Positions 1 through 7,126 of a DNA stretch of 16,114 bases are shown piece by piece. Position 1 is the first letter of the stretch, and every line of letters begins with the position of its first letter. The stretch spans positions 1 through 16,114 of the forward strand of contig JAEOTL010000527.1 in assembly GCA_016839845.1 (NCBI GenBank), given 5' to 3'. Below the pieces are notes generated by a model. That model saw nothing but the letters and a program-made list of their open reading frames with translations, made no database searches and had not been told where the DNA came from. The DNA is from Promethearchaeota archaeon (GTDB lineage: Archaea; Asgardarchaeota; Lokiarchaeia; Sigynarchaeales; SOKP01). Both the position numbers and the translations under genes were made by a program.

Positions 1-57
1 ATACAAAAGCATCACTCTCATACTTTAGGTGTTGTCGGAACAGAATTTAAGCTGTAG
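1..57 (+). CDS. Possible 3' end of an upstream gene (partial, weak)
   Basis: Frame 1 is open from the first base to a TAG at 55-57. It encodes 18 residues ending in GTEFKL. The other two plus frames hit stops earlier. If real, this is the C-terminus of a gene entering from the left and converging on the tryptophanase, with 16 nt between the two stop codons. Eighteen codons are too few to identify a family, and an open run of this length can arise by chance. Confidence 0.25.
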   Translation: MQKHHSHTLGVVGTEFKL

Positions 58-73
58 GTTGTTTCTTTAATTA

Positions 74-1690
74 TTAGTTTTCTTCATAAATTGGTTGGAG
101 TCCTGTTTGGAAATGCCGTAATCGTAATTCTGCACCGCGTGATATTCTTACTTTCGGTATTTTTTCTCGATTATGGTGTAATTCTGTAATCGCGGCCACA
201 GCATAATTAATATGGGAAGGTCCATACACATTTCTTGGAACTGCAAATCGAACCAAATTCAAGATCCCTTGGCGTTGCTCGGGAGTCTTCTTATCAAATT
301 CAAAAGCAAATGGTCCTAACTCGGCGGCTCTGATGCCGTAGTGTCTGAGTAACTCTATTGTAAATCCAACACCCTTAAAATCTTCAGTCTTTGAATCTAT
401 ACCCTCAAAAAATTTGTCCATGTTAAGATATACTGCATGACCTCCTGCTGGAAGGATCACAGGAACGCCATTCTTCGCAAGTTTCCGAGCGAATTCTCGA
501 ACATGGTATTTCCTCTCGTCCAAATAGTTTTCTTGAACCACTTCATATAATCCTACAGTCAAAGCCATAATATCTCGGCCACTTAGTGCCCCATAGGAAT
601 CATTTCCGAACGTTAAGATCTGCTTTTCCTTCAGTTTAATACCAATATCCTCTTTAATTGAAAACCTATTATGGAACACACCTTTATCCTTAAAAAAGAA
701 TCCTCCCCCAATATTCGCGAGTCCATCTTTTTTGAAGCTAATTGTAAACCCATCAGCATAAGTAAACATTTCTTGGACGATGCTCGGTACGGTTCGATTT
801 CTATATGGTTTTTCAAACTCTTTTATAAAATTTGCATTTTCAGAGAACCGACATGCGTCTAAAAACAAAGGTATTTCATATTGATTTGCGATTTTGCTGA
901 CAGCCTTAACATTGCTCATAGCAACGGGTTGGCCTGCTGCCGTATTGTTAGTTATTGTGATATAAATTAATGGTATCGAATTCACCCCATTCTTCTGAAT
1001 CAGCTCTTCTAATCGCTGCACATCCATATTACCTTTGAAAGGATTCCTCTTATCCATTTCATCAAAAGGAAAATCATCTAATAGGTTAGCAGAAAACAAA
1101 TTTACGGGTATCATACCATTAGCGGCTATATTCGCCTCAGTTGTGTCAAAATGTCCATTACTTGGGATATAATAGTCTCTATTTGGGTGTTCTTCCCTTA
1201 AAATTTGAGCAATTGTCGAAAAAAGTAAATGCTCAGCACACCTCCCTTGAGGTACGATAAATGCATTCGGTCTTGTAAGTTGGTGTACACCACCGTTAAC
1301 AAATCCTCCCTCGTAAGATGTAAGATAGATCTCATCCATCAATTTTTGCACATCAGTTTCTCCGGACAAGATAAGATCAATTATTCTTTTAGGATTATCC
1401 CCACGCTCGAAAGTATCTCTTACAGCATCCAACAGTACATAATATCCTTTATTGCGGGCATAGGATTCATCCCCATGAAACAATGCTGCCCATTGTAAGT
1501 CTGTCATAGTCCCTGAACCCGAATCAGACAAAAAATCTACAAAAAGGAGATCTGCTGGGAATGAAAACATATTATATTCTGTTTTAATTTGAGCATATTC
1601 ACGTTGTTCCTTTGTAACTTGCTTAATGGTTCGAACAACTAAGGGTTTGTTTGCGGGGATTGGTGCCCCTAATTCATCTTGCGATTTCAA
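74..1690 (-). CDS. tnaA: Tryptophanase (PLP-dependent beta-eliminating lyase)
   Basis: Predicted cytosolic PLP enzyme splitting L-tryptophan into indole, pyruvate and ammonia. The Schiff-base lysine is K321 in SFKKD. Other cofactor and substrate residues are R150 (QGR), N249 (before AAGQPV), D278 and R281 (DACRF) and R481. D182 in FDTT and H526 in LRHF match, from memory, E. coli tryptophanase Asp137 and His463. Tyrosine phenol-lyase has Thr and Phe there, so tryptophanase is favoured. At 538 aa it is longer than E. coli TnaA (471). Much of the excess is an insertion at about residues 97-140, before the QGR motif. The start is TTG, directly after an in-frame TAG and preceded by AGGTGA with 7-nt spacing. 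It diverges from the AbfD-like gene. No TnaC-like leader peptide was recognised. A related beta-elimination substrate remains possible. Confidence 0.88.
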   Translation of the reverse strand: MKSQDELGAPIPANKPLVVRTIKQVTKEQREYAQIKTEYNMFSFPADLLFVDFLSDSGSGTMTDLQWAALFHGDESYARNKGYYVLLDAVRDTFERGDNPKRIIDLILSGETDVQKLMDEIYLTSYEGGFVNGGVHQLTRPNAFIVPQGRCAEHLLFSTIAQILREEHPNRDYYIPSNGHFDTTEANIAANGMIPVNLFSANLLDDFPFDEMDKRNPFKGNMDVQRLEELIQKNGVNSIPLIYITITNNTAAGQPVAMSNVKAVSKIANQYEIPLFLDACRFSENANFIKEFEKPYRNRTVPSIVQEMFTYADGFTISFKKDGLANIGGGFFFKDKGVFHNRFSIKEDIGIKLKEKQILTFGNDSYGALSGRDIMALTVGLYEVVQENYLDERKYHVREFARKLAKNGVPVILPAGGHAVYLNMDKFFEGIDSKTEDFKGVGFTIELLRHYGIRAAELGPFAFEFDKKTPEQRQGILNLVRFAVPRNVYGPSHINYAVAAITELHHNREKIPKVRISRGAELRLRHFQTGLQPIYEEN

Positions 1691-1876
1691 CTATTTTTCA
1701 CCTAACGAATTTTTCAAAACAACTAGCATTTTACATTAATTCGTTAAAATTTAAGAATGTATATTGAAATTTCCAAAAAAAAATATATACTAAAACTGAG
1801 CAATTTTTATGGGAATAGAAAATTTTAATAGGTATTGAAAAATTTTTTTAAAAGAATAAAAATAAAATGATGAGAA
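1691..1876. promoter_or_regulatory. Divergent promoter region between tryptophanase and AbfD-like gene
   Basis: This 186-nt, strongly A/T-rich gap separates two divergent genes. For the plus strand, an A-run leading into ATATATA at about 1775-1789 resembles an archaeal BRE/TATA element and would place transcription start near 1810. For the minus strand, the A/T block at 1745-1754 (CTTAAATTTT on that strand) is a candidate TATA. Nearest the tryptophanase start, AGGTGA (minus strand, 1698-1703) is a clear SD sequence. The A/T richness makes any single box uncertain. No convincing operator palindrome was seen. Confidence 0.45.
1698..1703 (-). promoter_or_regulatory. Ribosome binding site deciding the TTG start of tryptophanase
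   Basis: AGGTGA on the minus strand lies 7 nt before the TTG at 1690. The codon just before the TTG is an in-frame TAG, so the gene cannot start further upstream. The next in-frame Met is codon 41, which would remove conserved N-terminal sequence. Confidence 0.7.
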
Positions 1877-3430
1877 ATGGTTAGGACAAAAGAACAATAT
1901 ATAAAAGATTTAGGCCGAATGAAATCAAATCTTTATTATGATGGAAAAGAGTTTGATCGGTTAGATGATCTTCACACACCCTGTTTTAATACAATTGGGA
2001 CTACCTTTGAAGCATTCGATGATCCAGAATATAGAGATTTAGTTCAAGTAAAATCTCATCTTACTGGTAATATTATTAGTAGATTTACACACATTCATCA
2101 TAGTACTGATGACCTTCATAAAAAACAAGATATGACCCGAAAGTTATGCCAAATAGTAGGTGGATGTATTCAACGATGTATGGGTTGCGATGCTGCTAAT
2201 GCGATATACAATGTTTCCTATGAGGCTGATAAAATTAATAAAGGAGAATCTAATTACCATGAGAATTTTAAGAAATGGTTATTAAGATTTCAAGAACAAG
2301 ATTTAGTAGCTGCTGGTGCTCAAACTGATGTAAAAGGTGATAGAATTAAACGTCCCGCTGATCAAGCAGATCCTGATATGTATGTACATGTAGTTGAAAA
2401 GAAAAAAGACGGAATTATAGTAAATGGTTGCAAATTACATATCTCAGAAGCTTCTGTTTCTGATGAACTGTTAGTTATGCCAACAAGGGCATTAAGACCA
2501 GAAGATAAAGATTATGCAGTTTCATTTGCACTTCCTGCAGATTATGAGGGGGTAACTCAAGTGGTTACAATCCATAATCTCCGTGAAAGAGAGCATTTTC
2601 CTCGAGGTTTTATGCCAGGAGGCACCGATTCATATTTAATCTTTGATGAAGTTTTTGTGCCATGGGAACGAGTCTTTTTATGCGGTGAACATGACCATGG
2701 AGGTGTCCTTGCATTATTATTTGGCCTCTTCCATCGTCATAGTTATTCAGGATGCAAACCTGCTATTGGTGATATCGTGACGGGAACTGCTGCTTTAGCA
2801 GCTGAATACAATAATATTGCAAGAGCATCACATGTACGGAAAAAATTAGCAGAACTAATCCTAGTAACAGAACTAGGATATGCTGCAGGGTACACTGCCT
2901 CTGATTTAGGAAAACCTGAAGTTTATGTACCTGGATTGGGTTTTATACCCTATGGTCCTGGGAGTTTCATTCCACACTCAATCTACTGCAATGTCGGAAG
3001 ATGTCTCACTGGAGAAAATGTATTTCGTGAAGCCGAGATATTGACAGATATCTCGGGAGGTATCCCAGCTACATTTCCACATGAAAAGGATTTTATCAAT
3101 CCTAAATTGAAAGATAAATTATACAAATATATTACACGAAATCCAAATATTGCACCCGAAAATGCAGCACAATTCTGGCGGTTTGTTGGAGATATGCTAT
3201 GTTCCGCAACAGGTGGGATCGCATTGGTTGGGGGTTACCATGGGGGTGGAAGCCCTGTTATGGAAGAAATAGCCATAACATCTCAGTATGATATAGAAGC
3301 TCGAAAAACAATGGTAAAAGCGATTGCAGGAATAGATGACAAATTAAACAAAAAAAGACTAGAGATCAAAGGATCAAATTCGTCCAAAACGATGGTACAT
3401 CAGGTAGACGAAGCCACTGCGAAAAAATAA
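1877..3430 (+). CDS. 4-hydroxybutyryl-CoA dehydratase / vinylacetyl-CoA isomerase family protein (AbfD-like)
   Basis: Member of the flavin plus [4Fe-4S] branch of the HpaB/4-hydroxyphenylacetate 3-hydroxylase superfamily. AbfD dehydrates 4-hydroxybutyryl-CoA to crotonyl-CoA through a ketyl radical, in GABA/succinate fermentation and in the archaeal 4-hydroxybutyrate carbon cycles. All four expected cluster ligands are visible: C97 and C101 (CIQRC), then H286 and C293 in HRHSYSGC, with the same 4- and 7-residue spacings as AbfD Cys99/Cys103 and His292/Cys299. Y290 and K294 fit the AbfD tyrosine and lysine of the active site. C104 is an additional nearby cysteine. The length of 517 aa compares with about 490 for AbfD. 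The usual HQTG segment reads HISE (188-191), so the substrate may differ from 4-hydroxybutyryl-CoA. The ATG start has only a weak SD (TGATGAG). Family assignment is firm; substrate is inferred. Confidence 0.85.
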   Translation: MVRTKEQYIKDLGRMKSNLYYDGKEFDRLDDLHTPCFNTIGTTFEAFDDPEYRDLVQVKSHLTGNIISRFTHIHHSTDDLHKKQDMTRKLCQIVGGCIQRCMGCDAANAIYNVSYEADKINKGESNYHENFKKWLLRFQEQDLVAAGAQTDVKGDRIKRPADQADPDMYVHVVEKKKDGIIVNGCKLHISEASVSDELLVMPTRALRPEDKDYAVSFALPADYEGVTQVVTIHNLREREHFPRGFMPGGTDSYLIFDEVFVPWERVFLCGEHDHGGVLALLFGLFHRHSYSGCKPAIGDIVTGTAALAAEYNNIARASHVRKKLAELILVTELGYAAGYTASDLGKPEVYVPGLGFIPYGPGSFIPHSIYCNVGRCLTGENVFREAEILTDISGGIPATFPHEKDFINPKLKDKLYKYITRNPNIAPENAAQFWRFVGDMLCSATGGIALVGGYHGGGSPVMEEIAITSQYDIEARKTMVKAIAGIDDKLNKKRLEIKGSNSSKTMVHQVDEATAKK

Positions 3431-3448
3431 CATATTCGAAATAATTAC

Positions 3449-3459
3449 TTTTTTTTTTT
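3449..3459 (+). terminator. T-tract terminator after the AbfD-like gene
   Basis: Eleven consecutive T residues begin 19 nt after the stop codon, followed by more T-rich sequence. No stable hairpin precedes them, which fits archaeal intrinsic termination. This would at least partly separate the dehydratase transcript from the downstream QueG-like/sulfatase genes. An A/T element at about 3460-3476 could serve as a TATA for the ATG at 3495, giving an almost leaderless transcript. Confidence 0.45.
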
Positions 3460-3494
3460 ATTTATTATTAAATTTAGTCGATAAGGATACAATT

Positions 3495-4364
3495 ATGTTA
3501 GATAGAAATTGGTTTTTAGACAAGATTAACACATTTTTACGAGAAGATGAATCCAATAGGATGACAGGCGTAGACGGTTCGCTTTTTTGGGAGCCTAATG
3601 TGCTACTTGGATTTTGTTCAGGAAATGATGCTATTTTTCAAGAGTATAAAAAGCTTGTAGGACCGTTTCATTTGACTCCTACTGAAGCCTTTACGAAATA
3701 TTGTGAAATATACAATATTGAATACGATTCAACCGAAAATCTTACCGTGGTAGCATTTGTGCTTCCAATGAATCCTCTTACTAAAAAGGAAAATCTTGAA
3801 TATTCTCCAGATTGGCCGAGTGAGCGTTGGGCACACACACGACTTTATGGTGAACAAGCAAACCAAAAACTATGGAAATATTTACTTGGTGAACTTAAAC
3901 GTGAATTTGGAATTGAAGGTGTTGCTCCAATGCTTGAACAAAAATTGTTTAAAATGTACAGAAAACATAAGGATGCTTGGCAAGGTGTTTTTGCTTCTAC
4001 TTGGTCACACAGGCATATGTGTTTTGCTGCGGGATTAGGATCATTTGGAATATCTGATGGATTCATTAATGAACGGGGTAAAGCGATGAGGTGTGGGAGC
4101 TTCGTGATTAATTATAAATTACCATCTGATGCTGAGAAACGTGCCAATAGTCGCCGGGAGCATTGTACCAAATGTGGTCAATGTGTGAAACGATGCCCGG
4201 TTGGAGCAATAACAATGGAAAAAGGCCATGATAAGAAAAAATGTGGCGATAAGGTCTCTAGTACGGTTCCTTACATAGGAGAACATTACAAAATCCCTAT
4301 TTATGGTTGCGGTTTATGTCAAGTCGGTGTTTCTTGTTCGAATGGGATTCCAGAGAAAGGGTAA
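3495..4364 (+). CDS. Small QueG-like [4Fe-4S] protein
   Basis: Cytosolic iron-sulfur protein of 289 aa in the epoxyqueuosine reductase (QueG)/reductive-dehalogenase-like superfamily. The middle holds a GLGSFGISDG segment (180-189), comparable to the Gly-rich region that precedes the ferredoxin domain in QueG. The C-terminus has eight cysteines suited to two [4Fe-4S] clusters: C224, C227, C230, C234 (CTKCGQCVKRCP), C250, C272, C275 and C281. It is shorter than QueG and lacks the C-terminal HEAT-like repeats of long QueG forms. Whether it binds cobalamin cannot be told from sequence alone. ATG start with a short AAGG upstream. It leads the plus-strand cassette, 75 nt before the winged-helix ferredoxin protein. 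An electron-transfer or reductase role linked to the sulfatase cassette is inferred; a tRNA-queuosine role is unlikely given the context. Confidence 0.7.
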   Translation: MLDRNWFLDKINTFLREDESNRMTGVDGSLFWEPNVLLGFCSGNDAIFQEYKKLVGPFHLTPTEAFTKYCEIYNIEYDSTENLTVVAFVLPMNPLTKKENLEYSPDWPSERWAHTRLYGEQANQKLWKYLLGELKREFGIEGVAPMLEQKLFKMYRKHKDAWQGVFASTWSHRHMCFAAGLGSFGISDGFINERGKAMRCGSFVINYKLPSDAEKRANSRREHCTKCGQCVKRCPVGAITMEKGHDKKKCGDKVSSTVPYIGEHYKIPIYGCGLCQVGVSCSNGIPEKG

Positions 4365-4439
4365 TTTGAGATGCTAATTTTAAGCGAACAACTGATCAGA
4401 ATCAAAAAAGATATTATTTACTAACCATAGGTATAGAAT

Positions 4440-5561
4440 ATGGCAACAGAAGAAATTAATGATCCCTATGAACAAATTCTACAAAATATGCGTGAATATC
4501 CTAATGATATCCCGATAACGAATGGTAAAATTTCCGATGCTTTCAGAGAATTTATTAAATTACTATTTACTCCAGAAGAAGCGAAAATTGCTCAACACTT
4601 AACTGTCAGACCTCAATCAGTGGGAGTAATTTCAAAAAAATTAGGGATGAGTCGTCAGGATACTCAAAGGATCTTAAAAAAGATGACTGAAGATGGAATA
4701 ATACAAGATATTGGAGGTTTTTCCTATTTTATAGCTATAGCCCATCTATTAAACATGGGATTCAAATATTCAAAAACCTTTGAAAAACTGGGTAAAAAAG
4801 GAGCGGAATTATATCAAGAATTTTTTGTAAAAGAAAAATTTTATAAACGTTATGAATCTTCTGATGCAGGTACCCCAATTACCAGAATAGTTCCGATAGA
4901 TAAATCAATTGATCATCAATCTCAAATTTCCAATGCAGAAGAGATCCATGGGATATTCGAAAATTGTATAGGTCCAATTGTGATCACAGACTGCCCTTGT
5001 CGGAATCGAACAGAGACTTTAGAAATAAGGGAATGCCAAGATAAATATCCCATTCATGATTCTTGTTTTCAAGTTGGCCTATTCGGAAAATATTTTTTGA
5101 GAAGAGGTGAAGGTAAGGAATTGTCTCGTGCCGAAGCACATGAATTAGTAGATAAATTGGCACATTTAGGTTTAGTCTTTACCACTGAAAATGTAGAAGG
5201 TCAAATGCATCAGGTGATTTGTAGTTGCTGTCCTTGTTGTTGTGCACTGCTGAGAGGTGTTACTCGTTTTGAAGATAAAAATGTAAATTGTACTGCAAAA
5301 TCTAATTACATCTCACGAGTGAATCAAGATTTATGCGAAGGGTGCGGATTATGTGCTAAAAGATGTCCATTTCAAGCGATTAAAATTGAAAATGACAAGT
5401 CTTTTGTTAATGAGGAAAAATGCTATGGATGTGGTGTCTGTGCAGTAACCTGCCCTACAGAGGCCATAAAACTTCATCGTATTGAGCGTTCATATATTTT
5501 TAAAAATCCTCTTGAATTAATTAACACAATATATCGAGAAAATAGAGTTGACAAGAAGTAG
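4440..5561 (+). CDS. Winged-helix / multi-[4Fe-4S] ferredoxin fusion protein
   Basis: Not a named family that I can identify. Residues about 45-92 look like a winged helix (helix-turn-helix with ISKKLGMSRQDTQRILKKM, then a short wing). The middle is Cys-rich: C176, C185 and C187 (CPCR), C199 and C209. Next comes the dense motif CSCCPCCC (261-268), with six cysteines in eight residues, and C284. The C-terminus is a standard 2[4Fe-4S] ferredoxin: C299, C302, C305, C309 and C328, C331, C334, C338. That makes 20 cysteines in 373 aa. The layout suggests either a redox-responsive DNA-binding regulator or an electron-transfer hub that uses the winged helix for protein contacts. It lies 35 nt before sulfatase 1. 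Weak SD (TAGGTA) before ATG. Domain reading is firm; function is open. Confidence 0.75.
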   Translation: MATEEINDPYEQILQNMREYPNDIPITNGKISDAFREFIKLLFTPEEAKIAQHLTVRPQSVGVISKKLGMSRQDTQRILKKMTEDGIIQDIGGFSYFIAIAHLLNMGFKYSKTFEKLGKKGAELYQEFFVKEKFYKRYESSDAGTPITRIVPIDKSIDHQSQISNAEEIHGIFENCIGPIVITDCPCRNRTETLEIRECQDKYPIHDSCFQVGLFGKYFLRRGEGKELSRAEAHELVDKLAHLGLVFTTENVEGQMHQVICSCCPCCCALLRGVTRFEDKNVNCTAKSNYISRVNQDLCEGCGLCAKRCPFQAIKIENDKSFVNEEKCYGCGVCAVTCPTEAIKLHRIERSYIFKNPLELINTIYRENRVDKK

Positions 5562-5584
5562 TCTAATTATATTCACAAAAAAAT

Positions 5585-5590
5585 GAGGTG
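5585..5590 (+). promoter_or_regulatory. Ribosome binding site deciding the TTG start of sulfatase 1
   Basis: GAGGTG lies 6 nt before the TTG at 5597 and 18 nt before the alternative ATG at 5609. The spacing supports TTG and gives a protein beginning MSESMNVLF. Confidence 0.7.
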
Positions 5591-5596
5591 GAATAA

Positions 5597-7105
5597 TTGA
5601 GTGAAAGCATGAATGTTCTTTTCTTAATAACCGACCAACAGCGCTCAAGTCATTTATCTTGTATGGGTAATCCTATACTTAAAACACCTAATATTGATAG
5701 GATCGCTAATGAAAAAGGTGTAAGATTTACTAATTATTTTTGCGCAAACCCAATCTGCATGCCAAACAGAGCAAGTTTTTTCACGGGAGCATATCCAAGT
5801 GAGCATAAAACTCGATCAAATGGTATTAATTTAAATCCTGAACTCCCTACTATTACCGGGATATTAAGCAACCTTGGTTATCATACTTGTAATGTCGGAA
5901 AACTCCATTTCCAACATATGGCCCCAACTTTTAATCGATATAGAAAGGTTGAAAAATCTCTTGAATCTATCTTTGATTGGTTGCATGGAGATATTAAAAA
6001 ATTTCCTACGCCATATTATGGTTTTCAAGAGGTTCATTTAGCTACGGGGCATGGAGATTTAATGGCTGGTCATTACTCCGAATGGTTAAAAGAACAAGGA
6101 TATGATATGGAGGATTATCGTAAAAATCCCGCCAGAGTTAGCACTTTTTACCATGAAACTAAGTTGCCAGAAGAATTATATCCAACAACGTATATAACAA
6201 ATAAGACTGTAGAATATCTTGAAAAAACGGCAAATGGAGAATATGGGAATAAACCTTTTTTTCTCCATTGTTCATTTCCAGATCCACATCAAAGTGTTTG
6301 TCCGCCAGGAAAATATAAAGATATGTACAACCCAGAAGATATCGATTTGCCCTCAAATTTTAATGACGGGGAAAATTTACTTGAACATGAGTTTTTGGGA
6401 AAATATATTAAACTAGCTTTTGAACCTGTTCTACCAAGTTTAGTTAGTGAGGATGTAGCAAAAAAATATATTGCGTTTACTTACGGCTCTATTAAGATGA
6501 TTGATGACGGTGTCGGAAAGATTCTAAATTGCTTGGAAGCATTGGGTTTGGCAGAAAACACCATAGTGATTTTTACCAGCGACCATGGTGACTTTTGTGG
6601 CGATCACGGCCTTATCGTGAAAGGACCAGCTCATTACCGTAGTGTGATAAATCCACCCTTATTATGGAATGTTCCTGGTTTAACAAAAACATCAGTTTCA
6701 AACTCTTTAGTTAGTACAGTTGATTTAACAAAGACCCTCTTAAGTCTATTAGGCATACAGAAGAAATATCATCCAGAAATGTGTCAAGGATACGATATAT
6801 CACCAATTTTAGAAGATCCAGGACACAAGATTAGAGAACAACTTTTAATTGAACATGATGAAGAACTTACTCATATCAGTAGAAAAGAGTCTTTTAGGCT
6901 TCGAACACTTATAACTGAAAGACATCGCTTAACAATCTATGATGGATTCGAAAAAGGAGATATCTTTGATTACAAAAGCGATCCTACTGAAATTGATAAT
7001 TTATGGAGCAAAGATGAGTCCTTAAAAAAAAAACTCATTGATAAGCTCATGAGAGAAATAATTACCGTTCAGTTAAGAATACCTAGGAGAAAATCTACTC
7101 ATTAA
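5597..7105 (+). CDS. Type I sulfatase (formylglycine-dependent), copy 1
   Basis: Alkaline-phosphatase-superfamily sulfatase that hydrolyses a sulfate ester, possibly a phosphate or phosphonate ester. The active-site motif C54-M-P-N-R58 followed by ASFFTG is the Cys-type site that is oxidised to formylglycine. Metal ligands are D13 and Q14 (ITDQ) and D329 and H330 (SDHGD). K102 (GKLHF), H231 (PDPH) and K342 (VKGP) fit sulfate-binding positions. The 502-aa length is usual for the family. There is no signal peptide: the first strand NVLFLITDQ starts at residue 6, so the enzyme should be cytosolic and act on a small imported or intracellular ester. TTG start with strong SD. It is last in the plus-strand cassette and converges on a paralogous sulfatase. 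Substrate is unknown. Maturation needs an anSME-type or other activator not seen here. Confidence 0.9.
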   Translation: MSESMNVLFLITDQQRSSHLSCMGNPILKTPNIDRIANEKGVRFTNYFCANPICMPNRASFFTGAYPSEHKTRSNGINLNPELPTITGILSNLGYHTCNVGKLHFQHMAPTFNRYRKVEKSLESIFDWLHGDIKKFPTPYYGFQEVHLATGHGDLMAGHYSEWLKEQGYDMEDYRKNPARVSTFYHETKLPEELYPTTYITNKTVEYLEKTANGEYGNKPFFLHCSFPDPHQSVCPPGKYKDMYNPEDIDLPSNFNDGENLLEHEFLGKYIKLAFEPVLPSLVSEDVAKKYIAFTYGSIKMIDDGVGKILNCLEALGLAENTIVIFTSDHGDFCGDHGLIVKGPAHYRSVINPPLLWNVPGLTKTSVSNSLVSTVDLTKTLLSLLGIQKKYHPEMCQGYDISPILEDPGHKIREQLLIEHDEELTHISRKESFRLRTLITERHRLTIYDGFEKGDIFDYKSDPTEIDNLWSKDESLKKKLIDKLMREIITVQLRIPRRKSTH

Positions 7106-7126
7106 TTTTATATTGTGCTATAATTA
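7103..7126. terminator. Inverted repeat at the sulfatase/sulfatase convergent junction
   Basis: TAATT (7103-7107) pairs with AATTA (7122-7126), and ATA (7110-7112) pairs with TAT (7119-7121), around a TTGTGC loop with a 2-nt bulge. It overlaps both stop codons. It could act as a bidirectional terminator or RNA end, but the stem is all A/T and weak, so a chance repeat is also plausible. Confidence 0.25.

Noticed and set aside
74..1690. Tyrosine phenol-lyase as the identity of the first gene
   Set aside because: D182 and H526 align with tryptophanase-specific Asp137 and His463; tyrosine phenol-lyase has Thr and Phe at these positions.
3495..4364. Genuine epoxyqueuosine reductase for tRNA modification
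   Set aside because: The protein is short, and it sits with a sulfatase and a ferredoxin regulator rather than tRNA genes. A second QueG-like gene sits in the same kind of context.
4371..4424. Tiny reading frame of 17 codons between the small QueG-like gene and the winged-helix ferredoxin gene
   Set aside because: It starts at an ATG 4 nt after the upstream stop region but has no proper SD, no recognisable motif, and a length expected by chance in a 75-nt gap.
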